Source: a virus. From it: a stretch of DNA of 21,220 nucleotides. Below the pieces are notes generated by a model. That model was not told the origin of the DNA and did not search any database. It worked only from the letters and a program-made list of their open reading frames with translations. The stretch lies in the IMG/VR virus record IMGVR_UViG_3300046004_000174, positions 1 to 21,220 of that record. One strand, written 5' to 3'. The first letter of the stretch is position 1; each line of letters opens with the position of its first letter. Below, in pieces: positions 19,233-21,220 of the stretch. The position numbers and the translations under genes were made by a program.

Positions 19233-20521
19233 TATTTACCTCCACTGACTGCTTCAAGCTGACGTGTTGCAGGATTGTATCGTTTAGTTGCTACAGGAGG
19301 TTTCGCAGACTCAGTATTATCAGGAGCACCAGAAGCAAAATCAAAATCATTAAGATTACCTTTCTTGGTAGCTTCTTTAGACATACGCTGATAATAATCA
19401 ATGTTCTTGCTGTGAATCTCTTTAAGCTTCTTAATCAACTCGGTACGTGCAAGTTGGCTGTTACGGAGTTGAGGAATACGTGCTTCAATAAACTCACGAT
19501 CAGCGTTAGAAATCTGAGCACCGAGCTTACCACCCAAGTCTTGCATAACCAAGTCTTTAGCTTGTTTATCATAGATTTCAGAACTGCCTAATGTCTTAGC
19601 TGCCTCAGGGCTTAACAGGCCAAGAGATGACAAGAACTGACCTGCGCCAATAGCAGAACCTGCAAGAGGGCCTGAAATCAGAGGGCCTTGATTCAGCTTC
19701 TCCATGTTTGCCAAGCGGTTAACAGCGTTAGCGGAAGCTTTAGCTTGTGTCTCGACTTCTGCAAGTGTCTTGGCTTGTAGCTGTCCGCGCTCTTTAGCAA
19801 AGGCTGATTCCTGTGTATTACTCACATTGATATTTGTCTTGTTTGCTCGCTCTTTAGCAGTTTCCTCAACCTTAGCGTTAACCTTCTCCATTTCTTTAGG
19901 CTTCAGCTCAGAATAAGGTTTGCTGTAGAGTTGACGGGAATAACGCTCAGCTTCAGAACCGAAAGAAGGAGTCTTATCAGCAGGAATCAGAGCATCCAAT
20001 TCATTCTGCAACAGAGTAGCAGTCTGTGTGTCGCCTGCTTCCTTGTACACTGGAAGGGCTGCCTTGATTGCTGCAATACGTTGGGCTTTCTGAATATCCG
20101 CAGGAGTGGCAGCAGCGTTCCTCTCAGCGGTATTCTTAGTGATTATAGACCGTTGAACATCAGCATCCAAAGCAGACTTATTGGCAGCTTGATAACGGTT
20201 AGTCAGCTCACTGACCAGTGCGTAATCGTTGTTCTGCATAGCAGTTTGAATACCGCGCTGCAACGATTCAGCACTGGTCAGGTCTAACCCTTGCATCAAA
20301 CCTTGTCGCTGCTCTTGACGTTGTAACTCAGGGTCTTTGTAGCCCAACAAACCTGCACCGGCATCGCCTAAGCGACTACCGGCAGTGTAGAAGGCCATCT
20401 GAGCAGCTTGTTGAGGATCAAGCTTAGCGAACTGCAAAGCCCTAGCTTGAAGCTCATTGTCACGTTGTCGTTGGATAGACTCAGGAGTCATACCGAATAA
20501 ACTATTCATTACATCAGCCAT
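19232..20521 (-). CDS. Helical virion-associated protein, 429 aa
   Basis: Begins MADVMNSLFGMTPESIQRQR after AAAGGAT about 5 nt upstream. The sequence is rich in Gln, Ala and Lys, nearly all predicted helical, with coiled-coil character across about 85-280, a Gly-rich hydrophobic stretch (ISGPLAGSAIGAGQFLSSLG) near 287-306, and a C-terminal segment ADREFIEARIPQL near 345-357 seen in other phage internal proteins as I remember. It ends with a disordered Pro/Thr region. It is probably an internal core or ejection protein, co-expressed with its neighbours. No enzymatic motif was found. Confidence 0.6.
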   Translation of the reverse strand: MADVMNSLFGMTPESIQRQRDNELQARALQFAKLDPQQAAQMAFYTAGSRLGDAGAGLLGYKDPELQRQEQRQGLMQGLDLTSAESLQRGIQTAMQNNDYALVSELTNRYQAANKSALDADVQRSIITKNTAERNAAATPADIQKAQRIAAIKAALPVYKEAGDTQTATLLQNELDALIPADKTPSFGSEAERYSRQLYSKPYSELKPKEMEKVNAKVEETAKERANKTNINVSNTQESAFAKERGQLQAKTLAEVETQAKASANAVNRLANMEKLNQGPLISGPLAGSAIGAGQFLSSLGLLSPEAAKTLGSSEIYDKQAKDLVMQDLGGKLGAQISNADREFIEARIPQLRNSQLARTELIKKLKEIHSKNIDYYQRMSKEATKKGNLNDFDFASGAPDNTESAKPPVATKRYNPATRQLEAVSGGK

Positions 20522-20531
20522 TATCTATCCT

Positions 20532-21220
20532 TTAAAAGTCCAACCAGCCTGTAGGCGAAGTAGCTGCATAGTATGTAGCTTGGTTATATTGCTGTTGAGG
20601 GGTAACAGGAGAACCGCCCATCCAGTTAGCTATTCCGCTGGTGAAGCGAGAGTTACTACCCAAGCCTTGCAAGGTAGAACCAAGAGCGCTGTAACCAGTA
20701 CCTCCCTGCATTGTACGGGCAGCATTAGTACCACCTTGTAACAGAGTGTTACCTACGTTAGTACCATACTGAGCAGAACGACCACCCAACTGAGCACCTA
20801 AGTCCAGAGGACTCTGACCAAGTTTCTCCAACTCAGAAGCCAAACCAATCTGTGTCTGAATTGGGCTATAACCCGAGGTAGCAATCTTAGCACCTTCACC
20901 GAACAGACCTGCACCGAACTGAGTCTGAGCACGTCCTTGAGCCATAGCATCAGCAGACAACTGTAAGTCTTGCTGCATCAAGGCATTGTAGTAAGCCTGT
21001 TGCTCAGGGTTAGCGTTACCTAAGTTACCGCCTTGAGCAGTACTCAGACCACCACGACCTGTATTGAACAGGTTCTGAGTGATCTTGGACTGAGCCATGT
21101 CTCGGCTAGGCTGCAACAGTTGCTGCTGCTTCGCCATCCAGTCAGCCGCTGTCTGCTCAGGGGAAGTACCTAAGTACTGCTGACCTAAGTTGAACAATGA
21201 CTGAGCACCTTGTAAGCCTT
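20532..21220 (-). CDS. Virion protein, Gln/Gly-rich, 5' end beyond window
   Basis: The reading frame stays open to the window edge (the residues before LFNLGQQYLG read GLQGAQS), so the true start lies outside; at least 229 residues are visible. It is rich in Gln, Gly, Ala, Ser and Thr, with repeated short patterns such as LLQGGTNAARTMQGGTG and LGAQLGGRSAQYG, low in charge, and ends GSPVTPQQQYNQATYYAATS. This composition is typical of podovirus internal or tail-associated proteins, and it heads the visible part of the - strand operon. It ends 10 nt before the next gene. No specific family can be named. Confidence 0.6.
   Translation of the reverse strand, partial: GLQGAQSLFNLGQQYLGTSPEQTAADWMAKQQQLLQPSRDMAQSKITQNLFNTGRGGLSTAQGGNLGNANPEQQAYYNALMQQDLQLSADAMAQGRAQTQFGAGLFGEGAKIATSGYSPIQTQIGLASELEKLGQSPLDLGAQLGGRSAQYGTNVGNTLLQGGTNAARTMQGGTGYSALGSTLQGLGSNSRFTSGIANWMGGSPVTPQQQYNQATYYAATSPTGWLDF

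Noticed and set aside
1-21220. CRISPR arrays, insertion sequences, integrase or attachment sites
   Set aside because: No regularly spaced repeats of 25-40 bp, transposase or recombinase motifs, or tRNA-fragment duplications were seen.

Overview
This window is part of a lytic, tailed-phage genome of the podovirus type with a T7-like replication core: a primase-helicase, family A DNA polymerase, single-strand binding protein, 5'-3' exonuclease and endonuclease I, all on the + strand. They are followed by ThyX, MazG, a metallophosphoesterase, an adenosylcobalamin-dependent (class II) ribonucleotide reductase, PhoH and a ClpP-like protease. Lysis and virion genes lie on the - strand. No phage RNA polymerase, integrase or terminase is visible, and the promoters that can be read are sigma70-like, so transcription probably depends on the host RNA polymerase. 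From memory the gene set resembles the marine and freshwater SIO1/VpV262-type podoviruses (Cobavirus / Zobellviridae); this was not tested. The M15 endopeptidase and a small lipoprotein point to a Gram-negative host. The style of the GC-rich ORF at 4300-4785 suggests a betaproteobacterium, which is a weak inference.

Layout. 1-368 has no gene but is dense in short repeats: a 16-bp palindrome, two tandem perfect DnaA boxes, GTGCATCA repeats and two further direct-repeat pairs. It reads as a candidate replication origin or control region. From 369 to about 4900 there are some 18 small, tightly packed early genes, often with ATGA stop/start overlaps. Most have no recognisable function, several are single-span membrane peptides, one is an HNH nuclease and one a lipoprotein. 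4898-10642 is the replication core, broken by a promoter and an unusual tRNA (8418-8495) and a second HNH gene. 10632-16858 holds nucleotide metabolism and accessory functions, with a terminator at 15438-15463. A strong bidirectional terminator (16859-16894) separates this arm from the convergent - strand arm: a 3TM holin, an M15 endopeptidase and three virion proteins, the last running off the window.

Regulation. Four clear promoters all have the form TTGACA-N16-TAYAMT (starting at 294, 549, 3668 and 8379). They fall into two pairs. The promoters at 294 and 3668 each carry a near-identical double TGTTACAA element exactly 18 nt upstream of the -35. The promoters at 549 and 8379 share AAATAGTT-S just before the -35, and the latter also has a 12-bp palindrome.

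Most striking point. The 5'-3' exonuclease gene (9552-10307) has a perfect Shine-Dalgarno sequence and all downstream family motifs, but codon 17 is an in-frame TAG. The context is CTT-TAG-CTT, followed after 8 nt by a 7-bp stem-loop. Hopping from the first CTT to the second would restore the usual spacing (DADFLVYR) of the family's N-terminal motif. The site is therefore a candidate for programmed stop bypass or readthrough; a sequencing error or a null allele are the alternatives.
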